Below are positions 11,601 to 21,898 of a stretch of 29,217 nt of DNA, piece by piece. The notes beneath the pieces are model-generated. The model was given only the letters and a program-made list of their open reading frames with translations, did not search any database and was not told where the DNA came from. The stretch's first letter is position 1; each line of letters begins with the position of its first letter. The stretch is taken from positions 1-29,217 of the forward strand of contig QXVZ01032072.1 of assembly GCA_008931825.1 (NCBI GenBank), written 5' to 3'. Position numbers and translations under genes: made by a program. Source of the DNA: Phallusia fumigata. Lineage: Eukaryota; Chordata; Ascidiacea; Phlebobranchia; Ascidiidae.

Positions 11601-11864
11601 CGCCAAAAGAGGAAGGTTGAGAATACGAGTTGGTGGGTAACTACTCATATTTGCTTACGAAGCGACTTTACTATACGGTTCTAAGACTAGGAATAAAATT
11701 AAATACCATAAGCTTGCCGCTTCGTTGGACTTGATTTAGTGATTTCTGCTCCGATGCCAAATACCATTCATTGTATGAAAACAAGTTTTAAAACTTACTT
11801 TTTATTATCAGGAGCATCGCGGGCCCGTCGCCAAGGTGCCAATTCGTCATCCAATCAGCCGTAA
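1..11864 (+). CDS. TPR: Nucleoprotein TPR, nuclear pore basket coiled-coil protein (5' partial, internally gapped)
   Basis: TPR (Mlp1/2 in yeast) lines the nuclear face of the pore as long parallel coiled coils; it acts in mRNA export control, chromatin organisation at pores and spindle checkpoint tethering. Seen here: 27 phase-compatible exons coding about 1,225 residues, nearly all heptad-rich and rich in E, K, Q and R, then an acidic, Ser-rich tail. Recognisable human-like stretches include DVSSSSELIT (exon 281-487), IVRQRDMYRVLLS (724-927), NEQTARSDLQEQ (4974-5107) and VGRRYKLQYEELV (7830-7892), and the tail motif DDVIVLSSGSESDDE. The N-terminal several hundred residues lie left of the window. 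Two internal conserved segments are absent beside single Ns. The identity is firm; exon borders come from splice consensus, phase and remembered similarity to human TPR, not from transcripts. Confidence 0.93.
3289..3480. mobile_element. hAT-type MITE in a TPR intron, with 8-bp target duplication
   Basis: A 192-bp non-coding element begins CAGTGGTTCCCAACCT and ends with a sequence whose reverse complement is CAGTGCTTCTCAATCT. These imperfect terminal inverted repeats match at 13 of 16 positions. It is flanked on both sides by the identical octamer ATTTAGAT (3281-3288 and 3481-3488). An 8-bp target duplication and CAGTGGTTC-like ends are typical of the hAT superfamily. There is no transposase frame inside, so it is a non-autonomous copy. 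It sits in the intron between exons 2894-2998 and 3617-3805 and should be removed by splicing. Confidence 0.85.
4406..4575. repeat. Foldback (inverted-repeat) element in a TPR intron
   Basis: The left arm at 4406-4432 (includes GCCTTTTCGGCACAAAATG) is mirrored by the right arm at 4522-4575 (TACATTTTGTGCGCCG and then GAAAAGGCGCTCAC). The right arm carries an insert of about 25 A+T-rich bases between its two matching blocks. The central 89 bases are unique. The layout fits a decayed foldback MITE; I see no clear target-site duplication. It lies in the intron between exons 4050-4220 and 4685-4829, which holds nothing else I can identify. Confidence 0.6.
5616..5616. other. Single N, probable assembly gap inside TPR
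   Basis: An ambiguous base lies 8 bases after the donor of exon 5458-5608. The next visible exon (5941) is out of phase with it, and conserved TPR sequence normally found between them is absent. The N therefore more likely marks an unsized gap than one uncertain base. Confidence 0.65.
5638..5766. repeat. Truncated second MITE copy with shared flanking sequence
   Basis: Bases 5638-5715 repeat the right-hand part of the element at 3289-3480, with a few substitutions, down to the terminal GAAGCACTG. The likeness continues past the element end into the host flank (TTTGGCCAAACACAACACC at 3488-3506 recurs at 5732-5750) and stops near 5766. The left half is missing, and an N lies at 5616. Shared flank means this is not a simple independent insertion; it is a segmental or allelic duplication, or a misjoin. 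Confidence 0.75.
5941..7892 (+). CDS. TPR: TPR exon block 2, coiled coil between the two gaps
   Basis: Proposed exons: 5941-6045, 6642-6857, 7167-7336, 7556-7718 and 7830-7892, about 239 residues, with matching phases throughout. The block corresponds to the human segment from the MLREEKERLEQ region (here ALREERDRLSNELR) through LPLQ (here LSPLQTKNREM), the EEYRKLL region (here VEYRRLLQEK) and the signature KKIGRRYKTQYEEL (here RRVGRRYKLQYEEL). That last motif is the best single identifier of TPR in the window. The first exon reads open only in phase 0, whereas the preceding visible exon ends in phase 1, so at least one exon is missing upstream of it. Confidence 0.88.
6360..6600. repeat. 121-bp tandem duplication in a TPR intron
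   Basis: Two adjacent units begin TGATAGATGGTTATCTGAAG, at 6360 and again at 6481, a period of 121 bp. About the first 100 bases of each unit are over 90 percent alike by eye; the ends diverge. The second unit leads up to the acceptor of exon 6642-6857. Nothing codes in it. Confidence 0.88.
8129..8129. other. Single N, possible second gap inside TPR
   Basis: The base lies between the exon with the RRYKLQYEEL signature (ends 7892) and the tail exon at 8992. In other animals a long conserved coil (including the AAKSKIAHLAG stretch of human TPR) lies between these two parts. None of it is visible here. Unlike the first gap, codon phase does not conflict, so this rests on the missing conserved sequence only. 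Confidence 0.5.
8186..8191 (-). terminator. Polyadenylation signal for the antisense frame
   Basis: AATAAA on the minus strand lies 147 bases past the stop codon at 8338. The spacing suits a short 3' UTR. In A+T-rich DNA the hexamer can also occur by chance. Confidence 0.3.
8338..8634 (-). CDS. Hypothetical 98-aa protein antisense within the TPR locus
   Basis: An open frame on the minus strand runs from ATG (8634) to TAG (8338), 98 residues, acidic and rich in Ala, Leu, Asp and Glu at its C-terminus. I do not recognise the product. Its residue mix looks coding: no long runs, and balanced charged and aliphatic residues such as MFAELTETVDEVALARVDE. A polyadenylation hexamer AATAAA lies 147 bases downstream on the same strand (8191-8186). 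A possible splice acceptor (TTTGTTGATGTAG) lies 43 bases upstream of the ATG, where an upstream exon or, in an ascidian, a spliced leader could join. It might also be a misplaced terminal exon, given the N at 8129. It is either a small nested gene or a chance frame; no transcript evidence. Confidence 0.4.
   Translation of the reverse strand: MNRSVLASNENHMLDPAQSLKNGDILPLSARVVNRSISKTGITNLTGINGLDGAMAALLDAPALETNLAALDDEASDSMFAELTETVDEVALARVDEA
8992..11864 (+). CDS. TPR: TPR exon block 3, acidic Ser-rich tail and stop codon
   Basis: Proposed exons: 8992-9072, 9514-9627, 10069-10284, 10657-10759, 11091-11278, 11365-11432, 11553-11632 and 11812-11864, about 300 residues ending at TAA 11862-11864. 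The coil has ended. The tail is low-complexity, rich in Ser, Asp, Glu and Gln. It has basic patches that could act as nuclear localisation signals (QKRAYDQLEEE at 8995; PKRQR at 9532-9546; a basic RPLRRK stretch near 10081), two hydrophobic-acidic motifs like SUMO-interaction sites, and a basic end (RIRVGASRARRQG). Human TPR has the same layout: KRTREEEE, acidic stretch with DDVIVIDSDDEE, then an Arg/Gly-rich end. The last intron could use GTGGGT at 11633 or GTAACT at 11637; only the first keeps the short basic end. Confidence 0.82.
10839..10880. mobile_element. Decayed hAT-like end in a TPR intron
   Basis: The stretch starting CCTGTGGTTCTCGAACTG followed by TGTCGCGACGCC resembles the common hAT non-autonomous end that reads CAGTGGTTCTCAACCTG then GGGTCGCGACCCC. 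I could not find the matching right end or a target duplication, so it may be an old fragment or chance. It lies in the intron between exons 10657-10759 and 11091-11278. Confidence 0.4.
11326..11326. other. Single N in a TPR intron
   Basis: The N lies in the short intron between exons 11091-11278 and 11365-11432. Phase and the acidic tail continue normally across it, so it may be a plain ambiguous base. Confidence 0.6.
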
Positions 11865-13197
11865 CATTGTCGTCAGATGGCGCCCTGCTAAACGTTGTAA
11901 TTTGTTTTCTGGATGGGTGGAAATGTACAATCTACAAAACTTGTGGAATACCTGCTGTGGCAGCTAAACTTAAGCCACCTTGTAAATTTTGTTGCTTCGC
12001 TCACTGCCGTTTATGTAAATACAGAAACACATGCATGATGGTGTCTTTGTAGTTGAATGAAAAGATGAATATCCTGTGTCAAAAAAATCAAGTCCAAATT
12101 TATGTATTTTTGTCAGTTATTGTAACCTAAAATCTAATTCGTCTCATAATTTTTGGCAAAATATTTGCCCCAGTTTGGTAAGCAATGTAGTGTATGGAAA
12201 ATGTTTTATATCACTAAAAAAACATTTTCTCCTTCAAAATTGTAGTCTTGCGTGTCAGACTGTCCGTAGATATATTTTCGCGGCTGTTGGTACTGCCTCT
12301 ATACTTCTTTCTGGCCTCTTGGTTACTATTTTGGATTATCTTACACAGTGAAAGGCATAGGCAGAAAATGATTAAGTAACCTGCCTGTAAAATGTTAATG
12401 CCAAGCGAAAAAGAAGTGCTTACATTTTGTACGTTTACCAGAAAAAACTTTCGTGGTTACTGCACTGGTGACGTTGAGTGACTCTGGGATTAGATTTCTA
12501 TGGCAGTGTACGTCACTGGTAAGATCATTTATTATGAAGGTGGACGTTTTCCAGCTTAGTGGCTAGATTAGATATTGTAAGGTGTTTCCTTGTCGTCTAA
12601 ATACGTTTATTGTCATCCACACATATTTTTCAGACAAAAAAACGATAAAGAAGTTTTTAAAAATATTATGGCAGCCCAAAAGGCCCTCCTTGGACAGTTC
12701 CGTCTCCTTTTAAAATAAATCCTTAATAAGTCTCAAAATAAAAAAAATACTACATTACGGCATCCTGATAGGTGTGCAATTAACTGTAGATCTAATTATC
12801 GTCCATTCCATTCTTGCCTAGCCTTTCTAGTGTTAAAATTATAGCGCAAAACAAAGGGATGTAACCACCCCGATTTACGTGTCAATAATTGAACAGGACG
12901 TACAAAATAAAGACTAATTTTAAATGAGTTAAAGTATGGAATAAAGTCTATCTTAATTTACATAATGTTCACAACAGAATGAGACAGAATTAGTCCCTGG
13001 AAGTTTCTGAAAAATGTTTTACCACTATATGAGTAACAAACTGAAATCATTGCTTTTCAGATTTTTAATTTTGCTCACAATAATTACAAAATGTTCTCAT
13101 GTCATTGTAAATAATTTGCTGAAGTACGATACACCTGAATTGCCGTGTTATTCACTTGACTTTATTACTTTCTGTCAAGTGCCTTTGAAATCCAAGC
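11865..13197. other. TPR 3' UTR and TMEM165 upstream region
   Basis: This 1.3-kb stretch is A+T-rich and has no convincing gene. Its open frames, up to 91 codons, look like chance. The first part should be the TPR 3' UTR. The part just before 13198 should contain the TMEM165 promoter or, if the organism uses spliced leaders, a trans-splice acceptor: a pyrimidine-rich stretch ends in TTTCTGTCAAG at 13179. Confidence 0.6.
12714..12719 (+). terminator. Polyadenylation signal, probably for TPR
   Basis: AATAAA lies about 850 bases past the TPR stop. It is the first canonical hexamer I find on this strand, and another follows at 12737-12742. Confidence 0.45.
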
Positions 13198-15668
13198 ATG
13201 CATTTACATCGTTTTAAGCTTTCTTTGTTTATTGGATGTTTTATCCTTTCTACTGCACTTACCCAAGCAGTTTCCTCGGTAAGGATGAGATATATGTCGT
13301 TACATACCAATGCTATTTTAGAACAAATTGTTCTTGTAAAAGAATGAACAAATGTAAGCACATGTAATTTTTTATTTGTTGAAAAAAAGACCCTTAATGA
13401 ATTAAGGATGCTAATATAACAATGTCAGACAATAATTTCCTTGTGCCATATTTTCAGAATGGTGCCACTTTGAGGCATACACTTGCAATTGATGAAGATG
13501 ACAAAGCTCAACCTGCCAAAATTGAGGAATCTGTTGAAAAACATGCCAGTAAGCTGAAATAGTGACAAACATCTTGCTTTAAATATTCCACTTTAGTGTA
13601 AATAGACATTCTGTTTTGCTTGCAAGTACATTTTTATAGGTTACCTTTAATTGTCTGCAATTACAATATTTAAAATATGTTTTATACCACGTGTTTCAGT
13701 TTCTCCAAGTTTGTTTGATGTGCGACTTGTACATGCATTCGTGAAGGCAATTGTGGTTATAATTGTCTCAGAAATTGGAGACAAGACATTTTTCATTGCT
13801 GCAATTTTTGCTATGAAGCATCCTCGCTCAACAGTTTTTATTGGGGCAATAAGTGCCCTTGGATTAATGACATTCTTATCAGGTACATACATATATTGTC
13901 ATTTGTCAACAACTATTTTTGTAAAATATAATTTTTGCGTTGCATAAAAACATATCATAATTGGTAAAACACAGAAAATATCTGTATCCTGTTGTTAAGT
14001 AGTTTTTTTGTTGTTGGTTTACATTTGTGAAAATGTATTTTATTGAGTACAACCAGCACATGATGTGTAAGAAACTGTAAACAACAAACTCATGTTATGT
14101 GTCACCATCTATGCATTGTGGGTGATAACAAACCTGAACAATGATGAGCAGGTGTTTCAGTGATTTAACTTTGCAGAATGTCAGAAATTATTTAACAGAC
14201 TCCTTAACTTGCAGCTAATTGTTGTTTAGACATTGGAAAAATCGATTATAGCCAATATTTTCTGACAACTTGTCCAACTGGCTTAATTCTTATCAAAGAG
14301 AATTATAGCTATGTAACAAGGTTAATTTTAAAAAGTAAAGACACAGATTGACATTTCAGTCTACAATTGAAGATGGCTAGCCATCGCTATTTACAGTTTA
14401 ATAACTGAATAAAAAAATTTGTGATAAAAAATTGTCCACTTTTGCCCTTAAACTGACTTATTTGTTTAAAACTCATTTGCAGTTGTCCTTGGGTACGCAA
14501 CCACTGTTATTCCACACTGGTTGACTTACTATGCTTCTGTCCTTCTCTTTGTTGTATTTGGATTTAAGATGTTACATGAGGGGATTTCCATGGACCCACA
14601 AGGGGCCCAGGAGGAAATTGAAGAAGTCCAAGCTGAACTAAAGAAGAAAGATGAGGAGGTAAGCAGCAGCTCAAAAATCCTGGCTGGCTTGAAAGTTGTA
14701 GTGCCAACCTGAAAAGTTGCCTTATCAGAAGTTATAGCTAGGTAGTTTGCCCTTCCAAAAACAACCCTTATGTAAAAAAATGGTTTAGTGCATCTTTAAC
14801 TAACAAGGGTTTAAATTTTTTTCATGGACATCTTATGTTTTTTTGCCATGGGCTAATAACAGCTAACCACTAAAAGTCAAAACATAATGGCCTATTTTTA
14901 CTCAGCTCAATTTCTTAAAATACTTGTTGCTCGGATTTTGATGTTATTAAACTGATTTATAAAACATTTCTGTCACAAAGCCAGCAATATTTCTTTACTG
15001 TGCGTAAGTACATAATTGGCTCCAAAAATTGGTGTGTAAGCAAAAAGTTTGATAAATGCTGGTTTAGATGGAAAGAAGCAGTGAAGTCACTCAAGACATG
15101 GAAACTGGAATTATTCGAGGTGGCCAAGCTCGCAAATTGTTTGGAATCCTCTCCCCTATATTGGTGCAATCTTTCACTTTGACTTTTCTGGCTGAATGGG
15201 GAGATCGTTCACAGATTACCACTATTGTTCTGGCCGCAAGTGAGGTATGTTATAACACACACTTTTGAAAAGAATTATAATCAGTCGGTTGTAACCTGAT
15301 ACTGAAATGTTACCTTATTTTTAGAATGCAATAGGTGTTTTTGTGGGAGCTGTTATTGGTCATGCACTTTGTACTGGGCTGGCTGTAATCGGTGGCAGAA
15401 TGATTGCTCAAAAAATATCAGTTCGCACAGGTATGCATGAATTTATACTAGCAGTAAATATTAAATAATTTGTAGGGTAATTTTACCCTTAATTCTGTCA
15501 AGTTTGAATAAATTAAACAAATTTGAAATAAATAATATATTTTTTTAATATTAAAGAATGGTATGCATTGTTTGAAGTAACCCTTAATTGTTTTTAGTCA
15601 CTATTATTGGGGGTATATTTTTCCTTGTCAATGCCGTCTTCTCTGTGCTCACTGGGCCAAATTCATAG
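13198..15668 (+). CDS. TMEM165: TMEM165, Golgi cation/proton exchanger (UPF0016/GDT1 family), complete
   Basis: This family moves Mn2+/Ca2+ into the Golgi lumen in exchange for protons and so supports glycosylation; human loss causes a congenital glycosylation disorder. Coding exons: 13198-13278, 13458-13548, 13700-13882, 14483-14658, 15068-15244, 15325-15430 and 15598-15668, all phase-matched, 294 aa. Residues 1-27 form a signal peptide (MHLHRFKLSLFIGC start, LTQAVSS end). A short acidic luminal stretch follows. The two family motifs E-x-G-D-K/R-T/S are intact: SEIGDKTFF at E82-T87 and AEWGDRSQ at E220-S225. An acidic, Lys-rich central loop (EEIEEVQAELKKKDEE) separates the two hydrophobic halves. 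The C-terminus ends FSVLTGPNS. The ATG was chosen because only it gives the in-frame signal peptide joined to exon 2. Human TMEM165 is of similar length and closely alike. Confidence 0.95.
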
Positions 15669-16099
15669 TGAAAGGTTTCACTTGAAAGCAAGGGCAAATC
15701 CAATTTGCAAGTGGAATGGTCCTGGAACAAGTTGAAAGATTCTTGAGGGCTTTGAACAAAAACTGGAAGTTGCGCTTTCTTGTATTTTTTTATTTATTTG
15801 TTCGGTGCAATTACAAAATGTTAACTGGTAGTTGGTAGTAATGTATCAAACCAATTTGTTGGTGTTGAAGGGCATCTATTATTATTGGTTAACAGTTACT
15901 AACAAACTACTTATTATAGGCCTTTATACATGCGTTTTGGTCAGCAGCCTTTATTCTTAGAGTAGCAGCAATTTTTTAAAAATCATTTACTTAGTTAAAC
16001 ATATCAGTTACACTTGTGATATGATTGGTCAATCACTATTTAAAGCTTATTGCTGTGTACCTTTTTTGTGTAAAAGGTGTTTTTTTTCTCGTATACACA

Positions 16100-16105
16100 A
16101 ATAAA
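16100..16105 (+). terminator. Polyadenylation signal, probably for TMEM165
   Basis: AATAAA lies about 430 bases past the TMEM165 stop, with a second at 16112-16117. Several further hexamers follow, so the true end is uncertain. Confidence 0.45.
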
Positions 16106-17084
16106 AGTAGGAATAAATCTAGACAGAATTTGTTTCAGGGTCATCGGTTTGCCTTCTCATGAAATTGTCACGAAAATGCAGATATAGGGGTTCATATAAT
16201 TATTTTAAAGTATTGGTAATAGTTACAAAAGATTTCTTGTGGCCCCAAGTGGGCAACAGAACATTTTTGAAAAAAAATGAAAGTAGAATCTTGTATTTGT
16301 GATTTTTGGTACTGTACTGTTTAAATATTTTGCCTAAAATGGGTGTTTATCTTAAACTCACAAGCTTCTGTGTTATTTCCCTGTATTAGGAACATATGCT
16401 TTGGATGTTTTTACGGGAGTCAAAACTTATTTTCTTTTCTACAGTGCAATGGTTTAACCATTTGTGTTTCTGACAAAAAATTGTTCTAAAAGTCCCTTTA
16501 ATGAAAAGCTAGTACCCAATAAAAAAACAATTTTCCCCAATAAATTTGATTTTATATTTTCTCCTTGTGTCCCACATTGGGAAGCATAGAGTGTTTGTTG
16601 TATGTTTCTATTATTTGTGTACTCATTTTTTGCGGAACACTCTAAGCGCATGTATAATATTTTAACATAGGAGGATTTTAGCTTTGAAACTATTATGTAA
16701 ACCAGAAATCTAAATATTGTACTACAATTGCAAATTTGGGTTTTTCATGCAGAATATTGCATGTAAATTTGTTTTGGTTCTTGGCATGCACAATTTTCCT
16801 TAGACCACCAGCATTTTCATTGTGTGTGAACATTGTCAAGGTTTTAATGTTTGACCAGGATCTGTGCTGTTATTTTTGAAGCTATTTGAAAATGATTTTT
16901 ATTGCACAACAAATGAACGAAGAATAAAAAGTGAATGAATGATAAGCAATGGAACAAATGATAACCCTAGCCAGAACTTGGGGCTAAGCATTTAAGTGGT
17001 GCCTACCAAGTTATGATAAAAATACTCTTATAAAAACGGAAGTTTAAACAAGACCAAGTTTTGGGACAAGAAACTTTAATTGCT

Positions 17085-17090
17085 TTTTTG
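17085..17090 (-). terminator. Possible polyadenylation signal for VPS26C
   Basis: ATTAAA on the minus strand lies about 250 bases past the stop codon. A canonical AATAAA follows further on, at 16903-16898. Either could be used. Confidence 0.35.
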
Positions 17091-17337
17091 TCGCAGTTGT
17101 CTTATCATTCCTCGCTGATATAATAGCAGAATAGATTTAGAGATTGGAAAAGTAATCATGCAGCTGATTTGCTATTACTTCATTCAAGTACATTATCACC
17201 AAACCCAGAACATCCCCAAATAATAAAATGAAAAGAAGCCTTTTTTTATCAGGCCAAACTGAACTTCTGTAGTTTTGTGACAAACTATCCACTTAGATTG
17301 CAACCAATGATTAAACTATTGTTCGTGTTGATACAAT

Positions 17338-18583
17338 TTAAAATCTAGTTATGGTAATGGGAAAATTTTCCATGACCAAACTGTCATCTTCAAATACAAC
17401 AACCACATTGACTTCAAATTCAATTTTAAAGTTGGTTGTTTCCAGTGTTGGACATGAGAACAGTCTGGGAAAGACCATGTAAATAGGAACGGTAAGACCA
17501 CGACAAATATCTCCAGAACCAATTTCAATGTTTTGTATTGTTGACACTGTAAAACAGGTTTCAATGATAATAAGTCTGGTGAAACAAAAATCAAAGGTAA
17601 ACAAAAAATCAGTAATATACCTTCCCTTGCAAAACCTTCAACGCTACCAACAGTTTCAACTCGTAATAATTGAAGTTCAATAGATTGGATTGCTGTTTCA
17701 GAATTCTCCACCACTAGTTCTCCAGTAAATGGTCGAATGATGCTGCATTGAGAACTGTCAAGTTTTCCTCTGATAGAAAATCTTGGTAGGTGGGCTTTCT
17801 ACACAAATATATAAAACTTATCATGTTTTTTTGGTGCTTCTACTTTTTTGAACATACCATGTTAACATTTTGAACTGAGTTATGGTTGATGGTAAAAGGC
17901 ACTTGCTTCACGGATGACTTTGCACCACTCTTTAGTTCAACTAAGAACTCACATTCAGCAGTAAGATCTTTAATTAGCAGAGGTCGTTTCATCACACACT
18001 TGATGGTATACTGTATTTTGAAAACATACCAATTATTGTTTAAGTATTTAACCACTTTATTATATTTGGTTGTAATCAACAACAAAGCATGCATACCTGT
18101 ACTGTTATGTAGACACCATGGTAAGTTTCATACAAATGTTTGTTGCTACCTTTTGACTTTAAAACAAACTCAAATGGGATTTCAGTTTTGCCTGCTGGTA
18201 ATCTACATAAACAAAACATTTGACAACATTTGCAAGATAATTTCAACAAAAAACACTTACTTCCCAGATTTTTCCGCTTCAGTAGCATAACTGAACATGT
18301 AAATTGGTTTAACACTGCTGTACAGCGCTTCAATGCGCCCAACATTTTTGGCACTTAGTGTTAAAGCTACAACTCCATCACATGTTAGAGAAATGCCCTG
18401 ATGTGTCAATGAGTTCTTACTCTGGACAACGATGAATCCACGAACAGTTTCCTGTAAAATTATTCAATGCAACTGTATGTAATTCTGTCCTACATATGAC
18501 ACAACAATTTACACATTAAAAATACAAACCAGTTCGTGATAAACTTTAGTATGACGGTCTAATTTGATATCGAATGTTGCCAT
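17338..18583 (-). CDS. VPS26C: VPS26C (DSCR3), arrestin-fold subunit of Retriever, complete
   Basis: VPS26C binds VPS35L and VPS29 in Retriever, part of the Commander assembly, which recycles integrins and other membrane proteins from endosomes. Coding exons on the minus strand, in order: 18583-18530, 18451-18261, 18202-18097, 18010-17858, 17798-17621 and 17546-17338. All phases match, giving 296 aa against about 297 in human. The protein starts MATFDIKLDRHTKVYHEL. Family stretches are clear: GKTEIPFEF, LYETYHGVYITVQ, MKRPLLIKDLT, AIQSIELQLLRVETVGS, GDICRGLTVPIYMVFPRL, CPTLETTNFKIEFEVN and the end MENFPITITRF. These run through both arrestin-like beta sandwiches, so the gene looks intact. The start fits the family N-terminus and has A at -3. 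Confidence 0.96.
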
Positions 18584-19979
18584 TTCAAACCAATGCACAC
18601 AATATTTGAAAAAAGAAACTATACTACAAAAACATCTGTATCTGCAAATTTGAGTAAATATTAGCCTTGTAAGGCTAGGTCGTTGTTTGCGTCGGTAGAT
18701 TAGGCAGAATCGCATGAGGCAAATAATAAAGGTACAACAATTTACAATTATTGTATACTTGCAAAAATCCTACAAAAAGTAACATAAAATCCACACCTCA
18801 ACTTCGGTTTAACGATTTGGGGAATTCCCCAAACAGTCATCGTTTTGCCATAGATTTTACATTACAGATGACAGACCTGTTGCTGATCGTCGTGGGCGAA
18901 AAACTTTGCAAAAAGGTTTTAAAACTTATGTAGTTATCGATTATGTATATCGTTAAAATTGCAAATTTGTCTCCGTTTTAATTTTAAATGAGAAAAGACT
19001 TAAGTTGATGAGTGTCTTACAACAAACGAAAAACCAGATACTACTAAATATTTAGTAGGTAAAACCACATGTTCGTGGTCAAATGATTGGCGTATTTTTT
19101 ACTTTTACCACATTGTTGGAAAAGTTTAATAATCGAGTACTTTCTACACGTATAAGCAACAGGACAGAATGGGTTGTTTAGCATACTTAAAGATGATGGA
19201 ACCTATCATTTTTTACTGACAAGACAAAATAAACAGCTGTAAACGCACTGTTGTAATCATGGGCTCTTTATTTGACGAACAGCAGACTCCGAAACATGTC
19301 AAATCGCATTTTGTCAAGGCAATAGGAGCAGCTGTCATAATAAGCTGTCGGAACCCCTTTGTTCCAGCACTCATCATTGGGTGTGAACCTGACCATCTCC
19401 AAAATTAGACGTGTTGAAACGTCAGGCATGGGAATTGTCAATTCCAAACATCGGAAAAAGGTGCGTCCCTCCAAGTTTTGTTAGTTAGGTTTCGGTCCAC
19501 AATGCGAAACAGATGTGATCTAAGTAGTGTGTTTTATTGCTGTTACGGCCTTACGATCTAACTTTGCTTGTATGTAGCCAAAATCTTCATAGTTGGGTGT
19601 AAAAAACGTTCGTCAACAAACACCAGTTTGACGAATTGTGCAAAGTTTTTCAAATGTGTTATGCGGAGCGTACCCATATTCAATGTCATCTTCGTCATAT
19701 TTCAGTTTTCCCGTAACTTTCCAGCCTAATTTACAAATTAAACTCACTGCTGTTTAAGTGTTCATGCTGCTGTTTTGTTATACACGCAATAAACTACGCT
19801 CTGGGCGGTTGTTTCAAGGTAAGCGGAGGCGACCACGCCAAGCTTGTTGTCGCGGTCGCAATCTGCGAGATGTGTGGCTTTTCACTAAAAATTACATTAA
19901 ACGACACAGCCGGTTTGCAACAAAATATTGGCGCACAATGACTTTATCAGAGTTACTGATATAACCAAGTTTCGTGAGG

Positions 19980-20053
19980 TTTTATCATGTTGTAGTAGAA
20001 AATTTATGTGAGTCGTAAGGTTCTACCTTGTTGTAGAAGAAAAATTATACGTT
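19980..20053. repeat. Short degenerate tandem repeat
   Basis: Two adjacent units of about 44 bp share the pattern GGTT-TA-C-TGTTGTAG-AGAAAA: near 19979-20009 (GTTTTATCATGTTGTAGTAG) and near 20021-20046 (GTTCTACCTTGTTGTAGAAG). The likeness is imperfect. Confidence 0.45.
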
Positions 20054-20428
20054 AGAACAAGCGCTGTGTTCATCTTCGGTTGGTGCACACAAGGTTTATT
20101 TATACGTTCCTGATACCTGATAGAAATACAATTTAGCATATTCCGCTTGAAGATAGAAAATGTAGTGAATGTTATAATAAACGAATCACCAAACTTGAAA
20201 CAGTTGCTCAACGATTACATGATGTAGAGCGCAACAAACATACGGCACAAACGGTAAATATGATGAAACGAGTTGCTATGTAACTTTTGAAATATGAGCA
20301 AATTACGGCAGCATCCGACTTTTTTTCGATTTTAAAAGGTTTAAAACACAATTGTATTTTTGTTTTTTCAATATTCTTTAATATCAGGAAAGTTACAGCT
20401 TGTTTTGGGGATTTTCCTTACCTCAGCC

Positions 20429-20473
20429 GACTAAAATTGACCTACAGGGCGTTGGGTGACGCCCTGTTTAGTC
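20429..20473. repeat. Strong hairpin
   Basis: ACAGGGCGT (20444-20452) and ACGCCCTGT (20459-20467) are perfect 9-bp arms around a 6-base loop, TGGGTG. Outside them GACTAA (20429-20434) pairs with TTAGTC (20468-20473), with a 9-base bulge on the left side only. Its function is unknown. Confidence 0.6.
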
Positions 20474-21785
20474 ATGCGTACCTTCATATCACCCGCACAT
20501 GCGAAATTTGCCACACAGTGGAGCGCAGTAGTTCAGCGTCAAGTGTTTGGAGACTACATTGCCAATCAAACCTGCACGTGACACGCATTCGAGGCAGGCG
20601 GGGTCTCAATAATTACATGTTGGACGCGTGTGTACTCGGGAGGCAATTGTTTAATTGGCTGCATCGGCAATCACGACTTGTCACCAGGAGACAGCAGCGA
20701 CCGCCGACGCTGCCGACAACCGACAGGCATCTGGCGAACTTGTCACTTTGACAACCGTAACAACTTGCTGAAAACAGATTTTTTTCGTCGTTTGGAGTTT
20801 TTTTGTAGACCGCAGGATTGCAAGCAATGTAGTTTGGTAATGGGACAATTCTGTTTATGGGTTGTGCGTGTTTGCCACTTGGCCTTCAAGTGTGACTTTA
20901 AATGAGCGAGAGTGATTTTTTCTGAAATGTTGTTGTAATAAGTATGGAGGCAAGAATGGAGATCTATTATTTTTCCGCTAGGTGACAGTAAATAGCTACT
21001 TTATTTTCTTTGACATTTCGCCGAATACAAAACAAAGCAGATACTTTGCGTAACCTATTTGCCCAGTGCTGCTCCTGATTGCAATTTCCAAGCCGAGTGC
21101 ATTGTTTTTCCTTGGCACCAACACACCCGCTGTGGTTGTGATGAATTATTTGCTGACCACATAAGCGTTTCAAAGGGCTTTGCAAATCGCCTGGTCGGCG
21201 CCACCGTGGAATATTGCGGTCGGTTGGGCGAGGCTTTCCCGACAAAGGTCCATAAATCACGCCCTCTGTAACAACTCGACTAGATGTAGCAGAATTCCTT
21301 ATCGTGTGCTACAAAGATGTAGGCGACTTCGGGAGGATCAACTTATTTGCTTGCGGATAATTCGGTCGCGACCAGCCCGAGTCCGACCTGTGAATCACAG
21401 ACGAAACGGCGTTTTGTCTTCGTGAGATTACGTCGCGTGAAGTTGTGAAATCTCGCCACACGAAACACCGCGACTATTCAAACACAACAATCGCTTAAAC
21501 CACCAGCAGCGAAATATTTTCGCAGGGAATCGTTCAAATGCGTCACATGCGTAAGGCGGTGGCGCAATTGTACTGTGCTGATCACCCGTTAAACTTCTGT
21601 TGTCCAATGTGCCATTTGAGGCTGACGCATAGGGGTTTTTTCGTACATTTTTGTTATTTGTTTTAGTTTTGTCAATCTGTTTCTTCCTTGTTCATCATCA
21701 TCTGTAACACACAACAGAAGTTTTTTAAACTTGTTTGAGGAAATTATGCATAATCGGTCCCATTGTCTTAACAATAAAATATGTT

Positions 21786-21800
21786 GAGTTGAGTTGAGTT
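21786..21800. repeat. Three-copy GTTGA microsatellite
   Basis: The pentamer GTTGA is repeated three times in a row within the intergenic region (ATGTTGAGTTGAGTTGAGTT). It is small and probably neutral. Confidence 0.5.
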
Positions 21801-21898
21801 TATTTCGCTTGATGAAAGAAAACATAGCAACACATGTCAAAAAATTTACATGACTAAAGATTTGAAGTTTTTTTAACAAAACCGGTCATTATTTTACA

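Larger units (their letters stand above)
15669..17337. other. Convergent 3' region between TMEM165 and VPS26C
   Basis: About 1.7 kb of A+T-rich sequence without a coding frame that I would support. It should hold the two 3' UTRs facing each other. Polyadenylation hexamers occur on both strands. Confidence 0.7.

Noticed and set aside
12076-12351. A 91-codon frame after the TPR stop
   Set aside because: It lies in the expected 3' UTR, before the likely polyadenylation signal. It is Cys/Ser/Phe-rich like random A+T-rich sequence.
20287-20751. A 154-codon plus-strand frame
   Set aside because: The product is Arg/His/Cys-rich in a way typical of translated non-coding G+C-rich sequence. It has no domain, and part of it is the hairpin at 20429-20473.
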